DNA from: UPXZ01 sp964568675
GTDB taxonomy: Bacteria > Bacteroidota > Bacteroidia > Bacteroidales > Paludibacteraceae
Direction: 5' to 3'
Length of the DNA: 27,361 nt
Assembly (NCBI GenBank): GCA_964568675.1
Contig: CAZMQV010000045.1
Span: 1-27,361, forward strand
Below, one piece after another: positions 1 to 8,596 of the stretch (positions are counted from its first letter, which is position 1; each line of letters starts with the position of its first letter). Position numbers and translations under genes: made by a program. The notes under the pieces were generated by a model. The model searched no databases. It saw nothing but the letters and a program-made list of their open reading frames with translations, and was not told the origin of the DNA.

Positions 1-355
1 ACACAATGTTTCGATACAAAACCATTTTAAACTTCAATAACCACACAATGTTTCGTTACAAACACCACAATATTTGTAGAAATAGAAATGTATCGATACA
101 AAACCATTCTAACTTTGTTTGAAATAAAAATGTTTCGATACAAACACCACAAATTTTTGTAGAAATAGAAATGTATCGATACAATATTAGTTTAAACATC
201 ATCAAACACACAATGTTTTGATACAAAACTATTCTAACTTAGTTTGAAATAGAAATGTTTCGATACAAAACTATTCTGACTTTAGTTGAAATAGAATTGT
301 TTCGATACAAAACTATTCTTACATTTGTAGAAATAGAAATGTAAACTTACAAAAC
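1..355. repeat. Tandem array, about 42-bp period, nine copies with palindromic core
   Basis: A core close to TGTTTCGATACAAA recurs starting at 7, 49, 89, 131, 172, 214, 256, 299 and 340, with spacings of 42, 40, 42, 41, 42, 42, 43 and 41 bases. In the copies at 89 and 172 the core is the perfect 12-bp palindrome TGTATCGATACA; most others miss it by one base, and the last copy (340-353) is degenerate. The sequence between cores is also repeated (AAAACTATTCTAAC and TTGTAGAAATAGAAA variants), so this is not a CRISPR. A higher-order unit of about 82 bp is visible: 49-102 closely matches 131-184. One-base length changes rule out a conserved reading frame. The array starts at the window edge and may continue upstream. 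Its role is unknown; the mean period of 41.6 bp is close to four helical turns, which would suit a protein-binding array. Confidence 0.9.
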
Positions 356-454
356 CATTTCGCACTGCTGTAGAATCAATATTATAAGTATAAATTTTGG
401 GGTTTGGTTATTGCGATGAGGATATCTCAGTTGGTGATTTGACTTTAGGAGTAG

Positions 455-533
455 GCGAAGCATGACGGATATTGTGTGATACTTGCTTGGGCTTCGTGAG
501 TTTATAACTATCGCATCAGTCACAGGCAAGTAT
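455..533. other. Two interleaved inverted repeats in the non-coding stretch 356-610
   Basis: No convincing gene lies between the repeat array and the promoter at 611. Two inverted repeats cross each other: GCGAAGC (455-461) can pair with GCTTCGT (491-497), and ATACTTGCTTG (479-489) can pair with CAGGCAAGTAT (523-533), each with one G-T wobble. The left arm of the second lies inside the loop of the first, which is the topology of an H-type pseudoknot if transcribed. No T-run follows, so it is not an evident terminator. It could be a structured RNA, an operator region, a remnant of another gene or chance. Confidence 0.3.
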
Positions 534-610
534 TACATCGCCACATCTGTTTGTATTTGATAACTAAAAAGTTAAATCCAAGATTATTTCATATTATTTC
601 TGATATTTCA

Positions 611-640
611 TTGACAAATGTAATAAATTTAGTATCTTTG
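611..640 (+). promoter_or_regulatory. Bacteroidetes-type promoter for the FAS1/SusCD operon
   Basis: TTG at 611-613 and TATCTTTG at 633-640 are separated by 19 bp, matching the Bacteroidetes primary-sigma consensus (TTG at -33, TAnnTTTG at -7). The same TATCTTTG octamer with the same 19-bp spacing precedes the tRNA-Ser gene in this window, which supports the reading. Transcription would start near 646-648, giving a leader of close to 390 nt before the first long gene at 1034. I saw no equally good promoter match in the leader or in the gaps within the operon. Confidence 0.7.
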
Positions 641-1033
641 TCGCGTTTTAATGTATGCCAGGAGCGGTTCATAATCGAATTAAGTAGAATTAATACCGAT
701 AATTGAAAATTAGATGTCGATGAAAAGCAGTTCGGGTATGCTACAAACGAATAATAAAATTATTTATTAAATATTGAAATGTGTCATAATTCCCATATTT
801 CAATTGACTATTGAAACAAAATCACATGAAGATAAAATATAACCTTAAGAAAGAGAATACGATGAGAACAAATGAAAAACTACTTTTTACGAAACCAAAA
901 TCACTATCATATCAATTGAATGAATTGATTATGTCGAATAAATATTCATTCATTTCTATCCTCAATTACTAAGCAATTTATTTCAGAGAATATAGCTTTA
1001 TTAACCACCAAATACAGAGACATTTAATTTAGT
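641..1033 (+). promoter_or_regulatory. Long 5' leader of the operon, with possible hairpins
   Basis: This transcribed but mostly non-coding stretch has two possible stems: ATACCGA (693-699) with TTCGGGTAT (731-739), needing a bulge, and ATTGAAAT (773-780) with ATTTCAAT (797-804), an 8-bp perfect inverted repeat with a 16-nt loop. It also holds a 48-codon ORF at 826-972. No known riboswitch class is recognised. A leader of this length ahead of a SusCD operon leaves room for post-initiation control (attenuation, antisense RNA, leader-peptide translation), but nothing in the sequence proves any of these. Confidence 0.35.
826..972 (+). CDS. Possible 48-residue leader peptide
   Basis: An ATG at 826, preceded by an A-rich stretch typical of Bacteroidetes translation starts, opens 48 codons ending in TAA at 970-972, 61 bp before the first FAS1 gene. 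The predicted peptide is lysine- and asparagine-rich, has no signal peptide or clear membrane segment and resembles nothing I know. An internal ATG at codon 13 is an alternative start. It lies downstream of the predicted promoter, so it would be transcribed with the operon. It may be a real small protein, a regulatory upstream ORF, or a chance ORF in AT-rich DNA; chance is quite possible. Confidence 0.25.
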   Translation: MKIKYNLKKENTMRTNEKLLFTKPKSLSYQLNELIMSNKYSFISILNY

Positions 1034-3661
1034 ATGGAAAAAAAACCATCATTAAGTCAATCAACACGGTATATTAAGCTGTTGAGCGTGCTATTCGTAG
1101 CGCTGCTCTTCAATGCTTGTACCAACGATTTTGAGTATTTATCAACACACAAGCCGGCTTGGTTGGGTGAAAGTATTTACGAACAGTTGGAACAAGGATA
1201 TACCGACGACAAAGGGACCAAGCATGAGTTCGCTACATTTATTCGTTTGATAAACGATATAGAATATGACGAGGTGCTTCGTAAAACCGGTAGTAAAACT
1301 CTTTTTGTAGCCGACGATAAGGCTTTCGAACGTTTTTATGCTTCGAATCCCTGGGGAGTAAAATCTTACGAAGGATTCACAATTGCTCAGAAAAAACTGA
1401 TTCTGAACTCTTCGATGATCAACAATGCCTTTCTCGTGGAATTAATGTCAAATACGGTAGGCCCGGTTGAGGGTCAGGCATTGCGTCGTACTACCGCTAT
1501 TTCTACTTTAGATTCCATCCCTTTTGAAAAGCCGGACGCGTTGCCCAAAAATTCGAATTGGGATCGATTCCGCGATAAGGGTTTGTATTTGCTGAAAGAT
1601 GCTACCGCGATACCCATGTTGCATTTCCTACAGCGTCAAATGGATTTCAAAGGAATATCGAATGATGATTTTAGCGCGCTCTTCAACGGCAAGCAACGCG
1701 AAAAAAACGACGCGCATATTTTCGGAGTTAAAATCATAGCCCGCGACATCACTTGCAAGAATGGATATATCAATATTCTGGAAGAAGTGATGATTCCACC
1801 GGCTAATATGGCCGAGCTGATTCGCATATCTCCGGAAACACAACAGTTTAGCGCTATTCTCGAACGCTTTTCCGCTCCATATTATAGCGCCACTGCTACC
1901 AGAGCCTATAAAGATATTAATCCATCGTTTAATGATTCAATCTTTGTGAAAAGTTATTTTGCCGAAAGATCAACGCTTGGACAACCCAATCTATCCAACC
2001 CGAAGGGTCAGGTGCAAGCCGGTTATCTTGAATTTGATCCGGGATGGAATACATATACACTTGGATCGAGTATGCAAGTAGATATGGGGGCGATGTTTGT
2101 ACCTACCAATCAGGCAATTCAGAATTTCTTCTTCAATGGTGGAGGTAAGTTCCTTATCGAAAAGTATAAAACCATCGATAGTATCCCCAACGATGTGCTC
2201 GACGATTTGCTTCGCAATCACATGAAACCTTCGTTCAACGGCACGGTACCCTCTAAGTTTAGCGAAATCCTTGACGATGGTAAAGAGTCCATGGGTATTT
2301 CAAAAGGTGATTTAGTGAAAACCTATGTTGCCAACAATGGTGTGGTGTATGTTACCAATAAAATTTATGCCCCGGCATCGTATGTTGCCGTTACAGCGCC
2401 TGTAATGATCAACGACTATACCAAGATTTTTAACTGGGGTGTTAAGACGCGTCAGTTCGACGCTTATCTGCTTTCGATGGATAGCCATTATAGCTTTATC
2501 GTGCCTTACGACCGACCCGATTTGTTTAGCAATAACGGCAATGGATTCGTATATGTTGACCCGGTTTCTTTTGCAAAAGCACAACCTGAAGTGCTAAAGT
2601 TCAAGTTTAAAGCTCCAAACGCTGTGGAGGCGGTGGTGTATAAATACAATATTGAGACGAATGAAATAGGCGACTCGATTCGCAAGGCGACAGCTGCCGA
2701 AATTAACAACCGAATGGACGACATGCTCGACTACCACATTGTAGTAGGCGACATTGAAGATGGCAAACTCTATTATCGCACCAAAGGTGGCGGCCAGATT
2801 AAAGTAGGTAAAAACGGACACTTAAATACATTGATGGGTGGAGGAAACATTGAGGACGACAAATTCTCACAAATCCACAAAGTGTATGACCAAACCAAAG
2901 CTACCAACGGACGCGGTAACGGTAAAACTTACCTTGTTGACTCGCCGCTTTTACCACCTTATCGTTCGGTATATAACATTCTGAGAAATGACGACGAGTT
3001 TAGCGAGTTCTTCAAATTGCTTCAAGGCGACGATCAGGCAAATCCGGCAGCAGGTAACAAATACGATATTTTCTATTCCGATAAAAAATATGTGGGTATG
3101 GACTACAACGTGAAGTTCTTCAATACCTATCACTATTCGGTGTATGTGCCAACGAATGAGGCGGTTGAAAGCGCGATAGCCAAAGGGCTTCCTACTTGGG
3201 AAATTATCAAAGCGGAAACCGATCAGCAATTGAAAGACTCTATGACAATTCTGCTCAATAACTTCTTGAAATATCACTTCCAAGATAACTCATTGTATGT
3301 TGATGGTGCGACTACTAAGAAAAATGAATACGAAACAGCCGCTTATACGCTCACAGGTAACAAAGCTTACTATAAATTGAACACAGAACTTACGCCGGGC
3401 GGATTGGTGCTGAAAACAGCTGCCAATACCACAGCCAGAGTAAAAACGGATGGAAAGTATAACATCATGGCTCGCGATTACAAATTCAATAATCCGGACA
3501 GGGAGAAAGCGACTTTGATCGAAACATCTTCGTGGGCGGTAATCCATCAGATTGACAATGTGTTGCTCTATGATAGCCAGATACTCCGAAAAATGAAACA
3601 GCTGACAGATCGCTCAAAAGCTAAAAGAAAAAAAGTCATTACCAACCGAACAGTAAAATAA
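1034..3661 (+). CDS. Large FAS1 (fasciclin)-repeat surface lipoprotein
   Basis: 875 residues. The N-terminus has a basic stretch, a hydrophobic core and a lipobox ending LLFNAC, so Cys29 should be lipidated; acidic residues follow soon after (CTNDFE), as in Bacteroidetes lipoproteins sent to the cell surface. Four FAS1-like units can be traced by H1-type motifs: TLFVADDKAF (domain 1, about 45-260), AMFVPTNQAI (domain 2, 260-450), a weaker YSFIVPYDRPDLF (domain 3, 455-635) and YSVYVPTNEAV (domain 4, 640-865). The units end in the usual hydrophobic strand, e.g. VVYVTNKI and VIHQIDNVLLYD. FAS1 domains mediate adhesion or ligand binding in other organisms. The last 25 residues are strongly basic (RKMKQ...KAKRKK), which is odd. 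First gene of the operon, 8 bp before the SusC gene, so probably a partner of that transporter. The ligand is unknown. Confidence 0.85.
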   Translation: MEKKPSLSQSTRYIKLLSVLFVALLFNACTNDFEYLSTHKPAWLGESIYEQLEQGYTDDKGTKHEFATFIRLINDIEYDEVLRKTGSKTLFVADDKAFERFYASNPWGVKSYEGFTIAQKKLILNSSMINNAFLVELMSNTVGPVEGQALRRTTAISTLDSIPFEKPDALPKNSNWDRFRDKGLYLLKDATAIPMLHFLQRQMDFKGISNDDFSALFNGKQREKNDAHIFGVKIIARDITCKNGYINILEEVMIPPANMAELIRISPETQQFSAILERFSAPYYSATATRAYKDINPSFNDSIFVKSYFAERSTLGQPNLSNPKGQVQAGYLEFDPGWNTYTLGSSMQVDMGAMFVPTNQAIQNFFFNGGGKFLIEKYKTIDSIPNDVLDDLLRNHMKPSFNGTVPSKFSEILDDGKESMGISKGDLVKTYVANNGVVYVTNKIYAPASYVAVTAPVMINDYTKIFNWGVKTRQFDAYLLSMDSHYSFIVPYDRPDLFSNNGNGFVYVDPVSFAKAQPEVLKFKFKAPNAVEAVVYKYNIETNEIGDSIRKATAAEINNRMDDMLDYHIVVGDIEDGKLYYRTKGGGQIKVGKNGHLNTLMGGGNIEDDKFSQIHKVYDQTKATNGRGNGKTYLVDSPLLPPYRSVYNILRNDDEFSEFFKLLQGDDQANPAAGNKYDIFYSDKKYVGMDYNVKFFNTYHYSVYVPTNEAVESAIAKGLPTWEIIKAETDQQLKDSMTILLNNFLKYHFQDNSLYVDGATTKKNEYETAAYTLTGNKAYYKLNTELTPGGLVLKTAANTTARVKTDGKYNIMARDYKFNNPDREKATLIETSSWAVIHQIDNVLLYDSQILRKMKQLTDRSKAKRKKVITNRTVK

Positions 3662-3669
3662 ATTAATAT

Positions 3670-6600
3670 ATGAAGGAATTAGTAAACAGAATACTTATCC
3701 TGTTTGTGATAACATTTTGTGCTGTAGCCATGCAGGCGCAAGACGCGAATTTAATCCGGGGTAAAGTCCATTCCGATCTTGATGGAGACATTATTGGCGC
3801 CAGTGTTGTGGAGCTTGATGCCAACAACCGTATTTTGTCAACCGCGGTTACTGACTTCAACGGAGAGTTTTCCTTGAAAGTGAAAAATCGTGCCAACAAG
3901 CTTCGCATTTCTTATATCGGATACAACACCCAAACCATAAAGATGGGTAATCAAACCGTTTTCGATGTTTTACTTGAAGACGCGATGACCATCAAAGACG
4001 TTGTGGTTACTGCACGAAAAACAACCAATAGCGGTACGCTCGATATCCCTACGCGTGAAATATCAACCGCCATGCAAACCATTAGCTCCAAAGACTTTGA
4101 AGGACTATCGGTAGCATCGGTAGATGACGCGCTACAAGGACGTATTTCGGGTCTCGATGTGGTGGCAAGCTCCGGCGACGCCGGAAGCGGAAGCTCCATG
4201 CGTATTCGTGGTATCACATCCATTAACTCAAGTTCTGAACCGCTTATCGTGCTGAATGGTGTAATCTTTGACACACCGGCAGCCGCCAATTTTGAGTTTG
4301 CTACTGCAAATCAAGAACAGTTTGCCGACCTCCTGAGTGTGAACGTAGATGACATTGAGAGCATTACTGTATTGAAAGATGCCGCTTCTACGGCTGTTTG
4401 GGGTTCGCGAGGCGCCAATGGTGTAATCTCCATTGTTACTAAGAAAGGTATAAAAGGAAAAACCAAAGTTCAGTACTCGTATCGTTTCTCAGGGGCAGTT
4501 CAGCCTCGCGGTATGAATATGTTGAGCGGTGATGACTACACCATGTTGCTTAAAGAATCTTACTTCAACCCGGCTCAAAGTGATGGTACCGCCAATATTC
4601 GTGAGCTGAACTACGACCGTTCATTCTCAGAATTTGAAAATTATAACAACAATACGGACTGGGTTAGCGCTGTTACCAAGTTTGGAAGCACGAATGACCA
4701 TTATGTGCAAATTTCCGGTGGTGGCGACCGTGCCAAATTCCTTGTTTCCGGAGGATATTATGATCAATCAGGCTCTATTATCGGACAAAATCTAAAACGT
4801 TTTTCAACCCGCATTAACCTGGATTATCAGGTTTCCGATCGGATTAAATTCGCCGCGGATTTTTCGTTCACCGATACGAACAACAAACAAAACTACGATG
4901 GATTGCTTGGGATAGCTTACAAGAAAATGCCTAATCTCTCCATTTTTGCTCAAGATGCTGATGGAAATGATACCGACAGATATTATAAAATGTTACGTAA
5001 CGCTTCGTCAGCATTTAATGGTGATGGTAACCAGAAATCACTTCGTAATCCGGTGGCTTCGGCTTATCTGGCATCCAAACTCACTCGTTCGGTGCGGATA
5101 CTACCGGTCTTCCGTATTCAGTATGACTTGCTCGATCCGAACGTTTCCATGCTTCGATACAAAGCCTATGTTTCGTTTGATGTGAACAACGGTAGCACTT
5201 ACTCTTTTTTGCCAAAAGAACTGACCGTATCCAACTGGGACGGAGGAGATGTGAATAGCTCAAGTTCAAACGACAACCGGAATTTGTCCGTATCTACCGA
5301 CAATAATATTACCTGGTCGCCCAAGTTCGAAAACAAAACTCATGCTTTGATGCTTTATGGTTCATTCCAGCTTGGTATGCACAATTCGCGATATCAATCT
5401 ATCGATTCCTACGGAAGCCCTACCGGAACTATTACCGGCTCCACTGCTGGTGGATATGTAAGCAAGTTTGGCACAGGTCCGGGCGAAGGACGCTGGATGG
5501 CGTATATGTTTATGGGACACTACGTGTTGCTCGACAGGTATGTGGCAGACATTACGCTGCGTCGCGATGGTAGTACCAAGTTTGGCGACAATCGCAAATG
5601 GGGAACTTTCCCCGGTGTTTCGCTCGCTTGGAATATCGCCGATGAAAAATTCATGGATTTCTCCAACGATTGGCTGAGTACTTTCAAACTTCGTCCAAGT
5701 TGGGGTATCACGGGTAATCAACCAGGAGCCGAGCATTTATTCTACAGCATATATTCTGCCTACGGTAGCTATGCCGGAGTTCCAACCATTCGCCCTGACA
5801 ATATTCAGCTTGCCGACTTGCGTTGGGAGCGCGTAAGCTCTTATAACTACGGTATCGACTTGGGTTTCCTTGACGATACTTATACCATGGATTTCAACTA
5901 CTACTTCAAACGCACAGAAGATATGTTGTTTGCAAATCTAAGCATTCCTTCAAGCTCCGGTTTCGGTTCGTTCAGCTATCAGAATGCCGGAACAATGGAT
6001 AATGTGGGTTGGGATTTCAACTTCAACGCGAATAAATTCCTGAAAGTAGGTGATTTCTCCGTGAGCGCTTCGGTCAACTTCTCCAATACTACCAATACCA
6101 TCATCGAACTGAAACAAAGCATCCTTGATAGCTACAACAAAAAGTTTAATTATAGCAATGGTAGTTATCTGTCGCGTTTGCAAACACACAATTCTTTTGG
6201 CTCTATTTATGGATTCCGTTACAAAGGTGTGTATCAATACAACGAATATGAACCGGGAAGAGAAGGCAAAAGCCCATTTGCGATAGACGAAAATGGCGCA
6301 ATTATCCGCGACGCGCTCGGCAAACCGGTTCGGATGACTTTTGCGGCAGGCGAACCGGCAGAATACAAGTTCAAAGGTGGTGACGCCATGTATGAAGATA
6401 TCAACAACGATGGTAATATCAACGAATTGGATATTGTTTATCTTGGTAACTCCAATCCATATTTCAATGGTGGTTTGAATCTGAAATTCGCCTATAAACG
6501 ACTTTCGGCCAATGTATTTTCAAACTTCCGTGTAGGTAATAAAGTCGTAAACATGGCGCGCATGAATGCCGAAAACATGTATAGCAACAACAACCAGGCA

Positions 6601-6945
6601 GCAAGCGTAAACTGGCGTTGGCGTAAAGACGGCGATGATACGGATATGCCGCGTGCGCTTTATAAAAGTGGCTACAACTGGTTAGGCAGCGATAGGTATG
6701 TGGAGGATGGATCGTTCTTTCGTATAAAGAATCTGCAAGTAAACTATGGATTCGACCCAAAACTATTGAAGCCCTATCACTTAACACAACTGACACTTTA
6801 TCTAACAGTAAATAACCTGTTCACCATGACAAAATACTCAGGTGTTGACCCCGAAGTTGGTTATGGCTCGTTTGGTGTGAGTACCGATAACAGTCAGACA
6901 CCACGCTCACGCTCGTTTACCGCAGGTGTTTCTGTCAACTTTTAA
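3670..6945 (+). CDS. SusC/RagA-family TonB-dependent outer-membrane transporter 1
   Basis: 1091 residues, normal for SusC. In order: a signal peptide cleaved after about MQAQ-24; a carboxypeptidase-regulatory-like domain (about 28-105, with IIGASVVELDANN and TDFNGEFSLKV); a TonB-box-like segment IKDVVVTA (108-115); a plug domain (about 127-260) with the SusC hallmarks LQGRISGLDVV, SSMRIRGITSINSSSEPL and ANGVISIVTKKG; then the 22-strand barrel, ending in phenylalanine (SVNF) as expected of an outer-membrane beta-barrel. The calcium-loop-like DINNDGNINELDI near 910-925 is typical of the family. SusC proteins import ligands across the outer membrane using TonB energy with a SusD lid, here encoded 38 bp downstream. 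Substrate specificity cannot be read from the sequence. Confidence 0.96.
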   Translation: MKELVNRILILFVITFCAVAMQAQDANLIRGKVHSDLDGDIIGASVVELDANNRILSTAVTDFNGEFSLKVKNRANKLRISYIGYNTQTIKMGNQTVFDVLLEDAMTIKDVVVTARKTTNSGTLDIPTREISTAMQTISSKDFEGLSVASVDDALQGRISGLDVVASSGDAGSGSSMRIRGITSINSSSEPLIVLNGVIFDTPAAANFEFATANQEQFADLLSVNVDDIESITVLKDAASTAVWGSRGANGVISIVTKKGIKGKTKVQYSYRFSGAVQPRGMNMLSGDDYTMLLKESYFNPAQSDGTANIRELNYDRSFSEFENYNNNTDWVSAVTKFGSTNDHYVQISGGGDRAKFLVSGGYYDQSGSIIGQNLKRFSTRINLDYQVSDRIKFAADFSFTDTNNKQNYDGLLGIAYKKMPNLSIFAQDADGNDTDRYYKMLRNASSAFNGDGNQKSLRNPVASAYLASKLTRSVRILPVFRIQYDLLDPNVSMLRYKAYVSFDVNNGSTYSFLPKELTVSNWDGGDVNSSSSNDNRNLSVSTDNNITWSPKFENKTHALMLYGSFQLGMHNSRYQSIDSYGSPTGTITGSTAGGYVSKFGTGPGEGRWMAYMFMGHYVLLDRYVADITLRRDGSTKFGDNRKWGTFPGVSLAWNIADEKFMDFSNDWLSTFKLRPSWGITGNQPGAEHLFYSIYSAYGSYAGVPTIRPDNIQLADLRWERVSSYNYGIDLGFLDDTYTMDFNYYFKRTEDMLFANLSIPSSSGFGSFSYQNAGTMDNVGWDFNFNANKFLKVGDFSVSASVNFSNTTNTIIELKQSILDSYNKKFNYSNGSYLSRLQTHNSFGSIYGFRYKGVYQYNEYEPGREGKSPFAIDENGAIIRDALGKPVRMTFAAGEPAEYKFKGGDAMYEDINNDGNINELDIVYLGNSNPYFNGGLNLKFAYKRLSANVFSNFRVGNKVVNMARMNAENMYSNNNQAASVNWRWRKDGDDTDMPRALYKSGYNWLGSDRYVEDGSFFRIKNLQVNYGFDPKLLKPYHLTQLTLYLTVNNLFTMTKYSGVDPEVGYGSFGVSTDNSQTPRSRSFTAGVSVNF

Positions 6946-6983
6946 TTAATATCACCATCAACTAATAAAACAGTTCTAATAAA

Positions 6984-8555
6984 ATGAAATATTTGAAATT
7001 ATTTACGATTGTTGCGGTAATGTCATTACTTGCTTCGTGCACCGATTGGCTTTCGATAGAACCTGACGGAAAGGTTGTGTCGGATGACTATTGGAAATTG
7101 GAGTCTGACGTAGAAGCTGTGGTAGCTACTTGTTATCGTGCTTTTGTAGAAGATGGCCTCAATAGTGATGGAAGCCTCAGAAGCGATGTGGTGTTAAACA
7201 GAATGATTGTGTATGGCGAACTCCGTTCGGATAATATGATTATGGGGTATAGCACTAATACTGACTTGAAAAAAATAATTGAAGCGAACATACTCCCTAC
7301 TAATCCCTATTCCAATTGGTCGGGTTTCTATAAGATAATTAACTACTGCAACCTGGTGTTGGCAAAAGCTCCGGATGCGTTTAAAATTGACCCGAATTTT
7401 ACGCAGTCGCAATTGAATGCTAAAATGGCTGAAGTGCTTACGCTCCGTGCCTTGGCTTACTTCTATCTGGTTCGCACCTTTGGCGAAGTTCCTTTGATTA
7501 CCGAGGCGTCGCTTACCGACCGTCAGGATTACAATATCGCCAAAAGTTCTGAAAACGGGGTGCTTGACCAATTGGAAGCTGATTTGATTAAAGCGGAAGG
7601 ATGGGCGCTGTCTCGATTTGGCAGTACTGCGTCGAACAAAGGTCGTATTACGAAAACTGCGGTTCGCGCCTTGCTTGCCGATATATATCTTTGGCGTAAT
7701 AAATATGCCGAGTGCGTATCGTATTGCGATAAAGTAATTCAAGACCCTACATTGAAATTGATTGAAGCGGATGATGAACCTTATTTTAGGATTTTTGGTA
7801 TGAAAAACTCTACCGAAAGTATTTTTGAATTTCAGTTTTCTGCCGCAAACAACAATCCGAATCGGGTGATTAATCAATTTTATGGAAGTTCTGATGATCC
7901 GTTTGGATTATTTGTAGTACCGGAAATATTTGCAGCAACTACCGAAAATGAGATATTTGTAAATTCGCCCAAAATAACAGACGTGCGTCGCAAGGACTAT
8001 ATTACCGATAAATCGGCGAATAATATTTATAGCATTTTTAAGTATGCGGGCTTAGATCGCATGGAAAATTCTGAAGGAACTAAGAGTACCTATAGTTATC
8101 GCTATTATAATAGTAATCCGGCAAACTGGATTGTGTATCGCCTCACGGATGTGATGTTGATGAAAGCTGAAGCATTGGTACAGATGCAGCAATTTGCCCC
8201 TGCCATTCATCTTGTTAATACCACCTACATGCGCTCTAATCCTACCTTGACGGATACTTTGTCGCTTGCCGAGTTTAGCGATAAAGATAAAATGGAGAAA
8301 CTGGTATTGCTTGAACGTCAGCGTGAATTGTTGTTCGAAGGTAAACGTTGGTTCGACTTGATGCGCATGGCGCGTCGCGATGGAAAAACCAATCGTCTTG
8401 TGGACATTGTGGTAAGAAAATTGACGCAAGATCAAAGCCTTGTGAAAAGTAAAATGAAAGTAATGGACGCGCTCTATTTCCCTATCAGTGAAAATGAGCT
8501 TGCCGCAAACCCGAATCTGAAACAGAATCCCTATTATGAATCCAAATTTAAATAG
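6984..8555 (+). CDS. SusD/RagB-family outer-membrane lipoprotein 1
   Basis: 523 residues. The lipobox LLASC puts the lipidated cysteine at 19, followed by TDWLSIEPDG, a common start of mature SusD proteins. The helical (TPR-like) scaffold is visible in IINYCNLVLAKAP, LTLRALAYFYLVRTFGEVP, AVRALLADIYLWRNKY and MLMKAEALVQ. The C-terminal signature LLERQRELLFEGKRWFDLMR and the tail YFPISENELAANPNLKQNP are canonical. SusD proteins form the hinged lid on the SusC barrel and hold the ligand. It pairs with the SusC gene directly upstream and is followed after 41 bp by a FAS1 lipoprotein gene. Confidence 0.96.
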   Translation: MKYLKLFTIVAVMSLLASCTDWLSIEPDGKVVSDDYWKLESDVEAVVATCYRAFVEDGLNSDGSLRSDVVLNRMIVYGELRSDNMIMGYSTNTDLKKIIEANILPTNPYSNWSGFYKIINYCNLVLAKAPDAFKIDPNFTQSQLNAKMAEVLTLRALAYFYLVRTFGEVPLITEASLTDRQDYNIAKSSENGVLDQLEADLIKAEGWALSRFGSTASNKGRITKTAVRALLADIYLWRNKYAECVSYCDKVIQDPTLKLIEADDEPYFRIFGMKNSTESIFEFQFSAANNNPNRVINQFYGSSDDPFGLFVVPEIFAATTENEIFVNSPKITDVRRKDYITDKSANNIYSIFKYAGLDRMENSEGTKSTYSYRYYNSNPANWIVYRLTDVMLMKAEALVQMQQFAPAIHLVNTTYMRSNPTLTDTLSLAEFSDKDKMEKLVLLERQRELLFEGKRWFDLMRMARRDGKTNRLVDIVVRKLTQDQSLVKSKMKVMDALYFPISENELAANPNLKQNPYYESKFK

Positions 8556-8596
8556 GTGTTGATTTGTTTTGTTTCAGAAAATTTTATTTAAGTAAC

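Noticed and set aside
1..355. CRISPR array
   Set aside because: The stretches between the 14-bp cores are themselves repeats of one another, the cores are too short and vary, and no cas genes are nearby.
347..529. 60-codon minus-strand ORF
   Set aside because: It overlaps the last repeat copy and the inverted repeats, has low-complexity content and no recognisable domain or promoter.
7194..7877. 227-codon minus-strand ORF opposite SusD 1
   Set aside because: It is the antisense shadow of a well-supported SusD gene and shows no domain or start context.
8564..8596. Upstream TTG start for FAS1 copy A
   Set aside because: It would put 11 extra residues before the signal peptide; the ATG at 8597 gives a normal lipoprotein signal and the same length as copy B.
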